A DNA stretch of 64,000 nucleotides from Mucilaginibacter sp. UR6-1 (GTDB taxonomy: Bacteria > Bacteroidota > Bacteroidia > Sphingobacteriales > Sphingobacteriaceae): positions 496,001-560,000 of the forward strand of contig NZ_JAJIWP010000002.1 of the NCBI RefSeq assembly GCF_020880975.1, given 5' to 3'. This document shows, piece by piece, positions 9,588 to 18,136 of the stretch. The number at the start of each line of letters is the position of its first letter. Position 1 is the stretch's first letter. Position numbers and translations under genes: made by a program. The notes under the pieces are model-generated. The model saw nothing but the letters and a program-made list of their open reading frames with translations, was not told the DNA's origin and made no database searches.

Positions 9588-9672
9588 CGTCATTGCGAGG
9601 TACGAAGCAATCTCTTTAAGCTTATCCTCTCCGGAATGTCCTAAAGAGATTGCTTCGTACCTCGCAATGACG
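9588..9672. repeat. 85-bp palindromic repeat (GTCATTGCGAGG family), copy 2
   Basis: A perfect 31-bp inverted repeat (starts CGTCATTGCGAGGTACGAAG, ends with its reverse complement) around a 23-bp centre at 9619-9641. It fills most of the ilvN-ilvC gap. The perfect arms suggest recent insertion or selection for structure. Confidence 0.93.
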
Positions 9673-9686
9673 CTTATAAAAAGGGC

Positions 9687-10334
9687 TTACATCGTAAACA
9701 CTTTCTGCCCTTGGTTTAAATATTCGTTCTCTATCACTTCTTCACCCGGTTCAAGCCTTTCAAATTCACGCAGTTTGGCGTTAAAGCCTTCGCTATCCTT
9801 AATGATAGCTACACGTGCGCTGCGTACAAACTCTATCAGGCCAAAGGGCTGTAGAATTTTTATCAGCGACTCGGTTTCCTCACGGTGACCGGTGGTTTCA
9901 AACACCGTGTAATCCTTGCGGATCACTACCGCGCGGGCACCGTTCTCGCGCAATAAACGCTCAACGCTAACCTGCTCGGCAATTACGTTGGTCGATACCT
10001 TGTAAAGCGCCATTTCCTGCCATATCACATCGGCATTGGTATGGTAGTATACTTTCAGCACCTCTACCTGCTTCTCTATCTGGCGGCACAGCTTACGCAC
10101 CACATCCTCAGTTTCGTTTATAACAATGGTGAAGCGGTGTATGCTGTCAATTTCTGACGGCGAGGTGTTCAGGCTGTCGATATTGATTTTACGGCGTGTA
10201 AATATAATAGCAATTCGGTTTAAAAGACCAATTTGGTTTTCGGTATATACCGTTATGTTGAATTCCTGTTTAGCCCCACCTAAATCCTCCCCGGTAGGGA
10301 GGACTTTTTTATTTTCAGTTGATATGTTTGTCAT
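9687..10334 (-). CDS. ilvN: Acetolactate synthase small (regulatory) subunit
   Basis: The regulatory partner of IlvB; valine binding to its ACT domain normally controls the holoenzyme. The 215 residues contain the ACT core FNITVYTENQIGLLNRIAIIF from about residue 25 and the typical C-terminal half with FETTGHREETESLI. Residues 9-23 (KKVLPTGEDLGGAKQ) are not part of the family: they are encoded by one arm of a GC-rich dispersed repeat (10273-10304) whose other arm lies upstream of the start codon. The extension is in frame and ends just before the ACT domain. It is read after ilvB, 59 bp away. Confidence 0.95.
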   Translation of the reverse strand: MTNISTENKKVLPTGEDLGGAKQEFNITVYTENQIGLLNRIAIIFTRRKINIDSLNTSPSEIDSIHRFTIVINETEDVVRKLCRQIEKQVEVLKVYYHTNADVIWQEMALYKVSTNVIAEQVSVERLLRENGARAVVIRKDYTVFETTGHREETESLIKILQPFGLIEFVRSARVAIIKDSEGFNAKLREFERLEPGEEVIENEYLNQGQKVFTM

Positions 10335-10393
10335 GATCTAAATTCTTTTGAAAGTTTTATCTCACCTCCCCATTGGGGAGGTTGGGAGGGGTG
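10273..10393. repeat. GC-rich inverted-repeat element, copy 2 (spans ilvN start)
   Basis: Arms 10273-10304 (GCCCCACCTAAATCCTCCCC, then GGTAGGGAGGAC) and 10363-10393 (CACCTCCCCATTGGGGAGG, then TTGGGAGGGGTG). The ilvN start codon (10334) lies between them, so one arm is translated as part of IlvN and the other ends at the base before the ilvB stop codon. Confidence 0.8.
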
Positions 10394-12133
10394 TTATTTA
10401 AGCCTGATTTCAGATACGCTGCAACCTTGTGGTACCATCGGGAACACGTTGTTCTCTTTGGTAACCATCACTTCCAGCAGGAAAGAGCCATCATGGTTTA
10501 GCATCTGCTCTAACGCCGGGGTTAGTTCGGCGCGGTCGTTTACAGTTTTACCCGCTATGCCGTAGCCGCTTGCCACGCGCACAAAATCCGGACTTTGAAT
10601 ATCTACAAATGAGTAACGACGCTCATTAAACAATTCCTGCCACTGGCGTACCATGCCTAAAAAGCGGTTGTTCAGGATGATGATCTTCACATCAATACCG
10701 GTTTGCATAATTGTACCCAACTCCTGCAACGTCATCTGGAAACCGCCATCGCCAATAATTGCAACTACCGGACGATCCTGCGCGCCAAATTTAGCGCCTA
10801 TGGCAGCAGGCAGGGCAAAGCCCATGGTACCCAGGCCGCCGCTGGTAACGTTGCTGCGGGTTTTATTGAACTTAGCATAACGGCAGCCTACCATCTGGTG
10901 CTGGCCAACGTCGGTAACTATAACGGCATCGCCACCCGTAAGCTCGTTCAGTACCCTTACCACTTCGCCCATAGTCATTTCTTCGGTTGATGGGTTCAGT
11001 TCGTTATGAATAACAGCTTCCACTTCCTGGCGGGTATAATCATTGAATTTTGCCAGCCATTCGGTATGCTGTTTCGCTTCTACCAGTTCGGTAAGCAGGG
11101 GCAGGGTTTCTTTACAGTCGCCCCATACCGGTACGGTGGTTTGTACGTTTTTGTCGATCTCGGCCGGGTCAATATCCAGGTGGATCACCTTGGCCTGTTT
11201 GGCATACTTATCTAAACGGCCGGTTACGCGGTCGTCAAAGCGCATACCTATGGCTATCAATACATCGCACTCATTGGTTAATACGTTAGGGCCATAGTTA
11301 CCATGCATACCCAGCATACCCACGTTCAGCGGATGATCTGTCGGAATAGCGCCTACACCTAAAATGGTCCATGCCGCTGGTATGCCCGCTTTCTCAATAA
11401 AAGCCTTGAATTCCTGCTCAGCACTGCCTAAAATTACACCCTGGCCAAATAGTACAAACGGTTTTTTAGCCTGGTTGATCAGCGCTGCAGCTTCTTCAAC
11501 ATACTGTTTACGCACTATAGGTTTTGGCCTGTAGCTGCGTATGTGGTTACAGGCGGTATAGCCCTCAAAGTTGAATTTTTGTATTTGAGCGTTCTTGGTA
11601 ATGTCGATCAATACCGGGCCCGGGCGACCGCTGCGGGCAATATAAAATGCCTTGGCAATTACTTCCGGAATTTCATTGGCATCAGTTACCTGGTAGTTCC
11701 ATTTAGTGACCGGGGTGGTGATGTTGATCACGTCGGTTTCCTGGAAAGCATCGGTACCCAGCAGGTGCGCAAACACCTGGCCGGTTATGCAAACCAGCGG
11801 CGTGCTGTCTATCTGCGCGTCGGCCAGGCCGGTAACCAGGTTGGTAGCGCCCGGGCCGCTGGTAGCGAACACTACGCCAACCTTGCCCGATGTGCGTGCA
11901 TAGCCTTGTCCGGCGTGAATACCGCCCTGCTCATGGCGCACCAGCACATGGTTCAGTTTCTCGTTATAATCATACAAAGCATCATAAATAGGCATGATAG
12001 CCCCGCCCGGATACCCGAAAATGGTATCGGTACCCTCGGCTATCAAAGACTCAAGTAATGCTACTGAACCCGAAACCTCTACAGTTTCTTTGGTTTTGGC
12101 TGGTGCAGGTAATTCCTGTTGTGCAACTTCCAT
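10394..12133 (-). CDS. ilvB: Acetolactate synthase large (catalytic) subunit
   Basis: The ThDP- and FAD-dependent enzyme joining pyruvate to pyruvate or 2-oxobutanoate. It has 579 residues, close to the family norm, with the three expected parts: an N-terminal Pyr domain holding the catalytic Glu in VRHEQGGIHAGQGYAR near residue 63, a central FAD-binding domain, and a C-terminal PP domain with the GDGGFQMTLQEL...NN ThDP motif near 455. The N-terminal 20 residues (rich in E, P, K) are a variable lead. It is second in the operon, after ilvD, and its stop abuts the repeat that extends into ilvN. Confidence 0.97.
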   Translation of the reverse strand: MEVAQQELPAPAKTKETVEVSGSVALLESLIAEGTDTIFGYPGGAIMPIYDALYDYNEKLNHVLVRHEQGGIHAGQGYARTSGKVGVVFATSGPGATNLVTGLADAQIDSTPLVCITGQVFAHLLGTDAFQETDVINITTPVTKWNYQVTDANEIPEVIAKAFYIARSGRPGPVLIDITKNAQIQKFNFEGYTACNHIRSYRPKPIVRKQYVEEAAALINQAKKPFVLFGQGVILGSAEQEFKAFIEKAGIPAAWTILGVGAIPTDHPLNVGMLGMHGNYGPNVLTNECDVLIAIGMRFDDRVTGRLDKYAKQAKVIHLDIDPAEIDKNVQTTVPVWGDCKETLPLLTELVEAKQHTEWLAKFNDYTRQEVEAVIHNELNPSTEEMTMGEVVRVLNELTGGDAVIVTDVGQHQMVGCRYAKFNKTRSNVTSGGLGTMGFALPAAIGAKFGAQDRPVVAIIGDGGFQMTLQELGTIMQTGIDVKIIILNNRFLGMVRQWQELFNERRYSFVDIQSPDFVRVASGYGIAGKTVNDRAELTPALEQMLNHDGSFLLEVMVTKENNVFPMVPQGCSVSEIRLK

Positions 12134-12217
12134 GATAATTTTGTTTTATTTCGAATTTCGAATGTTCAATTTCGAATGTGATTCTCTTTGTTTTTTTGAA
12201 TTTGTCTTGAACCAAAA

Positions 12218-12303
12218 TTTTTAGAATTTAAGAATTAACAGAATGAATGTTTTTTATTCAAATTAAATTCTGCCCATTCTCAAATTCTGAAAATTCTGAT
12301 TCA
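12218..12303. repeat. AT-rich inverted repeat (TTTTAGAATTTAAGAATT family)
   Basis: The ilvD-ilvB gap holds an arm TTTTTAGAATTTAAGAATTA...CAGAAT (12218-12245) and an opposite arm ATTCTGCCCATTCTCAAATT...TCTGA (12267-12301). The same word family brackets the GxxExxY gene at 6373-6858. The remaining part of the gap shows nothing recognisable. Confidence 0.6.
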
Positions 12304-12308
12304 GACCC

Positions 12309-14015
12309 TTACTCATCCGTAACACAACCTTCGGCGGCTGTGCTTACTGTTTTTGCATATTTATATAGCAGCCCTTTGGTTACTTTAAGCGGTGGTTGCT
12401 GCCATTGTGCCCTGCGGGCGGCTATTTCCTCGTCGCTTAGTTTTACGTTTATGGTGTTAGTGATGGCATCAATCTCTATCCTGTCCTCATCTTTCACCAT
12501 GGCTATCAGGCCCCCTTCAAATGCTTCGGGGGTGATGTGGCCAACCACAAAACCATGTGTGCCGCCGGAGAAACGCCCGTCAGTTATCAAGGCTACCGAG
12601 CTGCCCAAACCCGCGCCAAATATGGCCGATGTTGGTTTAAGCATCTCTGGCATACCGGGTGCGCCTTTTGGCCCAACGTTGCGGATCACCACCACATCAC
12701 CCGGTTTGACTCGCCCTGACATAATGCCATTTATCAATTCAAACTCACCGTCGAATACACGGGCGGGGCCTTCAAAGCGCTCACCCTCTTTGCCGGTAAT
12801 TTTAGCAACGCTGCCACCCTCGGCAAGGTTGCCATATAAAATTTGCAAGTGGCCTGTAGCTTTTATTGCCTGGTTAACCGGCAGAATGATCTTTTGCGTA
12901 TCGAAATCCAGCTCAGGTACTTCGGCAAGATTTTCAGCCAGCGTTTTACCGGTTACGGTTAAACACTCCCCATGCAGCCAGCCTAACTTCAATAAATATT
13001 TCATTACGGCCGGTACACCGCCTACTTTATGCAGGTCTTCCATCATGTACTTACCGCTTGGCTTCATATCAGCAAGTAGGGGAGTACGGTTGGTCAGTTC
13101 CTGGAAATCATCCTGGGTAAGTTTTACGTTAACACTTTTCGCTATCGCAATAAGGTGCAATACGGCGTTGGTTGAGCCGCCCATCACCATAATGGTGATG
13201 ATAGCGTTCTCAAAAGCCTCGCGCGTCATGATGTCGCTCGGCTTAATATCTTTTTCAAGCAATATCTTGATGGCCTTACCGGCCGCGCGGCATTCCGCTT
13301 GTTTTTCTTCGCTCAGTGCAGGGTTTGATGATGAGTAGGGTAAGCTCATACCCATCGCCTCGATAGCCGCCGCCATAGTGTTGGCTGTGTATATACCACC
13401 GCAGGCACCCGCGCTCGGACAGGCATTTTTCACTACGCCCATAAAATCAACGTCATCTATCTGGCCGGCTATCTTTTTACCAAGGGCCTCAAATGCCGAT
13501 ACAATGTTCAGGTCCTCACCCTTCCAGTGGCCGGGTTTAATGGTGCCACCGTATACCATGATTGACGGACGGTTAAGGCGACCCATGGCGATCAGTGAGC
13601 CCGGCATGTTTTTATCGCAGCCCGGCAGGGTGATCAGGCCGTCATAATATTGCGCGCCGCAAACAGCCTCAATAGAATCGGCAATTACATCACGACTAAC
13701 CAGCGAGTAACGCATACCTTCGGTACCGTTGCTCATGCCATCGCTTACGCCAATGGTGTTAAATATTAAACCTACCAGATCTTCATCCCAAATTCCTTTT
13801 TTAACAACTTTGGCCAGGTCATTCAGGTGCATGTTGCAGGTATTGCCATCATAACCCATACTCGCTACGCCCACCTGCGCCTTCTTCATATCTTCGTCGG
13901 TAAGGCCAATGCCGTAAAGCATGGCTTGGGCCGCCGGCTGGGTAGGGTCCTGCGTTAGGGTTTTGCTGTATTTGTTTAATTCAACAGCCTGCAAAGTATC
14001 GGTAGTATCGCTCAT
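12309..14015 (-). CDS. ilvD: Dihydroxy-acid dehydratase
   Basis: It dehydrates the dihydroxy acids of the valine and isoleucine pathways using an Fe-S cluster. I place the start at the ATG at 14015 (MSDTTDTLQ); an in-frame ATG at 14042 would add nine residues. The cluster cysteines are visible in [11 protein letters not shown] and [18 protein letters not shown], and the C-terminal [11 protein letters not shown] motif is present. Length about 568 is normal. It is the first gene of the ilv-leu operon; a 7-bp inverted repeat overlapping a TATAAT-like box lies about 190 bp upstream. Confidence 0.96.
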   Translation of the reverse strand: MSDTTDTLQAVELNKYSKTLTQDPTQPAAQAMLYGIGLTDEDMKKAQVGVASMGYDGNTCNMHLNDLAKVVKKGIWDEDLVGLIFNTIGVSDGMSNGTEGMRYSLVSRDVIADSIEAVCGAQYYDGLITLPGCDKNMPGSLIAMGRLNRPSIMVYGGTIKPGHWKGEDLNIVSAFEALGKKIAGQIDDVDFMGVVKNACPSAGACGGIYTANTMAAAIEAMGMSLPYSSSNPALSEEKQAECRAAGKAIKILLEKDIKPSDIMTREAFENAIITIMVMGGSTNAVLHLIAIAKSVNVKLTQDDFQELTNRTPLLADMKPSGKYMMEDLHKVGGVPAVMKYLLKLGWLHGECLTVTGKTLAENLAEVPELDFDTQKIILPVNQAIKATGHLQILYGNLAEGGSVAKITGKEGERFEGPARVFDGEFELINGIMSGRVKPGDVVVIRNVGPKGAPGMPEMLKPTSAIFGAGLGSSVALITDGRFSGGTHGFVVGHITPEAFEGGLIAMVKDEDRIEIDAITNTINVKLSDEEIAARRAQWQQPPLKVTKGLLYKYAKTVSTAAEGCVTDE

Positions 14016-14303
14016 TATCTTTTTAAATTTTGGTATCGACATTAGGTATGTGATCGATATTGTTAAGGTATAAACACCAGTTTTTTAAAGCAATAGCTTT
14101 TGTAAAAATTTAAATTTGATATTATATTCTAATTATATTATAAATTCAATATTTAATTCTGATTTATATTTATTATAAAGAATAATATATTTATCAAATT
14201 ATACCAAAGTGTAAATTGGTATTCGGTATAAAATCTATGCTTGCATAATAAAATGCTCAAATTCTGCTTAAAATGGGCTTCAGCTAAAATAAAGTGCAAA
14301 AAA
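14016..14303 (-). other. AT-rich leader region upstream of ilvD
   Basis: A very AT-rich stretch between the atpC terminator and ilvD. Apart from the inverted repeat at 14201-14222 nothing gene-like is seen. No leader peptide rich in Ile, Val or Leu codons and no clear attenuator hairpin was recognised, so amino acid attenuation of the E. coli type is not supported. Confidence 0.5.
14201..14222. promoter_or_regulatory. Candidate operator/promoter for the ilv-leu operon
   Basis: A perfect inverted repeat ATACCAA-N8-TTGGTAT sits in the only long non-coding lead of the operon. On the minus strand its right half runs into TATAATTTG, close to the Bacteroidota -7 box (TAnnTTTG). A dimeric regulator binding here would cover the promoter. 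No regulator gene is next to it. Confidence 0.4.
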
Positions 14304-14334
14304 AACGCCCCGGTAAACTTGTTACCGGGGCGTT
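14304..14334 (-). terminator. Intrinsic terminator after atpC
   Basis: A 13-bp perfect stem (AACGCCCCGGTAA / TTACCGGGGCGTT), 5-nt loop, then on the minus strand a run of eight T. A textbook terminator 20 bp after atpC. Confidence 0.92.
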
Positions 14335-14353
14335 AGCTTTATTCTTTTAAAGG

Positions 14354-14602
14354 TTAGTGCGAAATACCTTCAGCCAGTACGGTAACTTTATTATTGGCAG
14401 CTTCAACAACCCCACCTTTAATAATAAAGGTTTCTTTTTGTACCGAACCACCGCGCACTATCAATTTACCATCCTGAAGGATAGAAATAATAGGGGCGTG
14501 GTTATTAAGTATTTCAAAAGCACCCAGTATGCCGGGTACGGTAACCGAGGTTGCCTCGCCTTCAAATACTGTTTTATCTGGTGTAAGAATTTCTAAAGTC
14601 AT
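14354..14602 (-). CDS. atpC: F1Fo ATP synthase epsilon subunit, short form
   Basis: The central-stalk epsilon subunit of the ATP synthase. Only 82 residues are present, corresponding to the N-terminal beta-sandwich domain (LEILTPDKTVFEGEATSV, then PGILGAFEILNNHAPIISIL). The C-terminal two-helix domain that inhibits ATP hydrolysis in E. coli (139 residues in total) is missing, with a clean stop. Such short epsilon subunits are usual in Bacteroidota. The gene follows atpD after a 120-bp gap filled by a repeat; the other atp genes are not in this window. Confidence 0.93.
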   Translation of the reverse strand: MTLEILTPDKTVFEGEATSVTVPGILGAFEILNNHAPIISILQDGKLIVRGGSVQKETFIIKGGVVEAANNKVTVLAEGISH

Positions 14603-14612
14603 CTCTTTTATT

Positions 14613-14718
14613 GATGTGCAGATATGCTGATGTGCAGATATGCAGATGTTTTATTGCTGATGAGTAAATATACAATGTACATTATCTGCGCATTTGCATA
14701 TCTACTCATCTGCACATT
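14613..14718. repeat. TGCACAT-type inverted-repeat element in the atpD-atpC gap
   Basis: Left arm GATGTGCAGATATGCTGATGTGCAGATATGC (14613-14648, written in part) and right arm GCATTTGCATATCTACTCATCTGCACATT (14690-14718, in part) face each other across about 40 AT-rich bp. This is the most complete copy of a family with single arms at 4565-4619 and 8403-8442, and with arms 470 bp apart around the gene at 28759-29099. Confidence 0.7.
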
Positions 14719-14722
14719 ATAA

Positions 14723-16252
<1,530 letters not shown>

Positions 16253-16298
16253 TTAGTGTGTTGTATAGTATATTGTTACAATGATACTATTCGAGGCG

Positions 16299-16306
16299 CA
16301 AAGTTA
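16299..16306 (-). promoter_or_regulatory. Putative -7 box of the atpDC promoter
   Basis: On the minus strand TAACTTTG matches the Bacteroidota -7 consensus TAnnTTTG exactly, 71 bp before the atpD ATG. A matching TTTG at -33 was not found. Confidence 0.45.
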
Positions 16307-16438
16307 TGATTTATAACGAAATATTTATAGCCTGTTGGTAAGATTTTTCGAGTGTTAATTACAGAGAGGTGTTGATGGATCATAGATCATGGTTCATGGC
16401 CGGAGGATTAAGCATATGACATAAATTTACATATTATC

Positions 16439-16506
16439 TTCAACAAGCTTAGCGTGACAAGGCAGCTTTTGTGATAAACGCTATGTCATGCTGAGCCTGT
16501 CGAAGC
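16439..16506. repeat. Palindromic repeat (GAGCCTGTCGAAG family), copy A
   Basis: Begins TTCAACAAGCTTAGCGTGAC and ends ATGCTGAGCCTGTCGAAGCA; the ends pair imperfectly as an inverted repeat over about 20 bp. Copy B follows about 33 bp later (16539-16605). Confidence 0.8.
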
Positions 16507-16538
16507 ATAAGCTCGTTGTTCAGGCCTCCCACTCGCCC

Positions 16539-16605
16539 TTCAACAAGCTCAGGGTGACAGGCCAGCTTTATGATAACAGCTATGTTATGCTGAGCCTGTT
16601 GAAGC
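16539..16605. repeat. Palindromic repeat (GAGCCTGTCGAAG family), copy B
   Basis: Begins CTTCAACAAGCTCAGGGTGA and ends TATGCTGAGCCTGTTGAAGC. Same orientation and size as copy A; the two differ at scattered positions, including changes in both arms. Confidence 0.8.
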
Positions 16606-16694
16606 CTCATCACACAATAAAATAGCTAAATAAAAAACTCTACCATTCTGCTCTACAATTTTCAATTTTACTATCTTAGCAGGCTTTAAACATA

Positions 16695-17579
16695 ATGATG
16701 AATAAATTCTTCGGAACAGGGGTTGCAATGGTTACTCCTTTTCAGCCAGACGGACAAGTGGACTTTGACGGGTTAAATAACCTGATCAGTCATTTAATTG
16801 ACGGCGGGGTAGAATACCTTGTTGTTTTAGGTACAACCGGCGAAAGCGCCACCCTTAACAAGGAAGAGAAGAAGAAGATATTTAAGTTTGTTTCAGAAAA
16901 AGTAAACGGCCGTGTGCCGCTGGTTGCCGGTATTGGCGGTAATGATACGCTTGAGGTTGTTGAACTGGTAAAAGCTTTTGACAGTACCGGCTATGATGCC
17001 ATACTATCAGTAAGCCCGTACTATAACAAACCTACACAGGAGGGTATATACCAGCATTACAAGGCTGTTGCCGATGCCGCGCCGCTACCCATTATATTAT
17101 ATAATGTACCCGGCCGTACCGGCAGTAATATTGCCGCCGAAACAACCGTACGCCTGGCTAATGATTTTGATAACATTATAGGTATAAAAGAGGCCGCCGG
17201 TAACTTTGATCAGTTTAACCAGATATTGCGCGATATGCCCGAGGGTTTCCTTTTCATTTCGGGCGATGACCCGGTAACACTGCCATTGATAGCGATGGGC
17301 GGGGCAGGCCTTATATCAGTTGTAGGCAATGCCTTACCGCGCGAACTGAGCGACATGGTGCGCCAGTGCCTTGCCGGTGATTTTAAAGCGGCGCGTAAAG
17401 CGCATTTTGATCTGATAGAGTTTACCCGCTTAATGTTTGTTGAGGGCAACCCGGCCGGCGTTAAATCGGCCCTTAAATATATTGGTATATGCAGTGATAA
17501 CCTGCGCCTGCCATTGGTGCCTGTAAGCCCTGCAACCGCACAGGCTATCATCAGCCAGATCAAAAAGATAAAAGCATAG
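16695..17579 (+). CDS. dapA: 4-hydroxy-tetrahydrodipicolinate synthase
   Basis: It condenses pyruvate with aspartate semialdehyde, opening the diaminopimelate/lysine branch. The 294 residues form a class I aldolase barrel: GTTGES at 46-51, the catalytic Tyr136 in LYNVPGRTG, and the Schiff-base Lys165 in IIGIKEAAGN. Two ATGs are adjacent (16695 and 16698) and either may be used. It is a single-gene unit ended by a strong terminator. Its product feeds the meso-DAP-type peptidoglycan made by the neighbouring mur genes (MurE has DNPR). Confidence 0.97.
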   Translation: MMNKFFGTGVAMVTPFQPDGQVDFDGLNNLISHLIDGGVEYLVVLGTTGESATLNKEEKKKIFKFVSEKVNGRVPLVAGIGGNDTLEVVELVKAFDSTGYDAILSVSPYYNKPTQEGIYQHYKAVADAAPLPIILYNVPGRTGSNIAAETTVRLANDFDNIIGIKEAAGNFDQFNQILRDMPEGFLFISGDDPVTLPLIAMGGAGLISVVGNALPRELSDMVRQCLAGDFKAARKAHFDLIEFTRLMFVEGNPAGVKSALKYIGICSDNLRLPLVPVSPATAQAIISQIKKIKA

Positions 17580-17585
17580 AAACAG

Positions 17586-17609
17586 AAAAACCGGCTTCGG
17601 CCGGTTTTT
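17586..17609 (+). terminator. Intrinsic terminator after dapA (UUCG tetraloop)
   Basis: AAAAACCGGC-TTCG-GCCGGTTTTT, a stem closed by the very stable C(UUCG)G tetraloop and followed by T residues. The A-run on the other side makes it usable for the opposing histone-like gene as well. Confidence 0.92.
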
Positions 17610-17639
17610 AATTGGTCAGTGCTTTAAAAGATCCTGTAA

Positions 17640-17816
17640 CTACTCTTTGTTCTTGGTGTCCTGAACTTCCAAACGGATTGTTTGAGCTAAGTTTTTCAGA
17701 TCCTGCAAACCTTTGCGTAAACGGGTGCCAGCAGCGCTATTGCCTTTACTGTAGAATTTTTCAGCATCAGTCTCCAGCGAGGACACGAGCTCTTTCAGTT
17801 CGCTAAATTTTTTCAT
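17640..17816 (-). CDS. Histone H1-like (Hc1 family) small DNA-binding protein
   Basis: A 58-residue basic protein starting MKKFSELKELVSSLE. It has the pattern of small Bacteroidota Hc1-type proteins: a first helix, then FYSKGNSAAGTRLRKGLQDLKNLAQ, and a short charged tail. Such proteins are thought to bind DNA in the nucleoid. The start is well supported by an unusually good Shine-Dalgarno, AAGGAG at 17826-17831 in minus-strand sense, nine bases before the ATG; most genes in the window lack one. It is convergent with dapA and downstream of no other gene, so it is probably monocistronic and highly expressed. Confidence 0.88.
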   Translation of the reverse strand: MKKFSELKELVSSLETDAEKFYSKGNSAAGTRLRKGLQDLKNLAQTIRLEVQDTKNKE

Positions 17817-18085
17817 TTTAGGTTACTCCTTTTTAGATAATTGAGTTTAATTGTTTTACTGAGGCTAATCTAAAATTGTTTTTATTGAAAAAAAAATTTT
17901 ACACATCAAAATCTAATCTCAAACGGCTGATTTTTTCCACATTTTGACTGATTGACAGTTATTTAGACTGTTTCTGCTTAAAACGCGATATAACACAGGC
18001 TTAATTTTAACTTCATATCCCCAATTAGGGTGATTTTAATTTTTGAGTTTTACCTTGCCTGATTGAAAAAGCACGCTATAAAAAA
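17817..18085. other. Intergenic region without recognised genes
   Basis: AT-rich sequence between the histone-like gene and the ftsZ terminator. It holds the Shine-Dalgarno of the histone-like gene and one TTTTCCACA word (17933-17941) but no open frame or RNA structure that I can support. Confidence 0.5.
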
Positions 18086-18112
18086 AGCCTCTGCAAGGGG
18101 GATGCAGAGGCT
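18086..18112 (-). terminator. Intrinsic terminator of the dcw cluster after ftsZ
   Basis: A 10-bp perfect stem (AGCCTCTGCA / TGCAGAGGCT) with a 7-nt loop, followed on the minus strand by seven T, 25 bp past the ftsZ stop. Confidence 0.92.
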
Positions 18113-18136
18113 GAACAAAAGTATGTTTGGGTATAG

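Noticed and set aside
12247..13338. Long plus-strand frame of 363 codons
   Set aside because: It lies opposite ilvD, has no family resemblance and is rich in Ser/Pro as expected for an antisense shadow.
14016..14303. Leader-peptide attenuator for the ilv-leu operon
   Set aside because: No short frame rich in Ile, Leu or Val codons and no terminator/antiterminator pair could be found on the minus strand.
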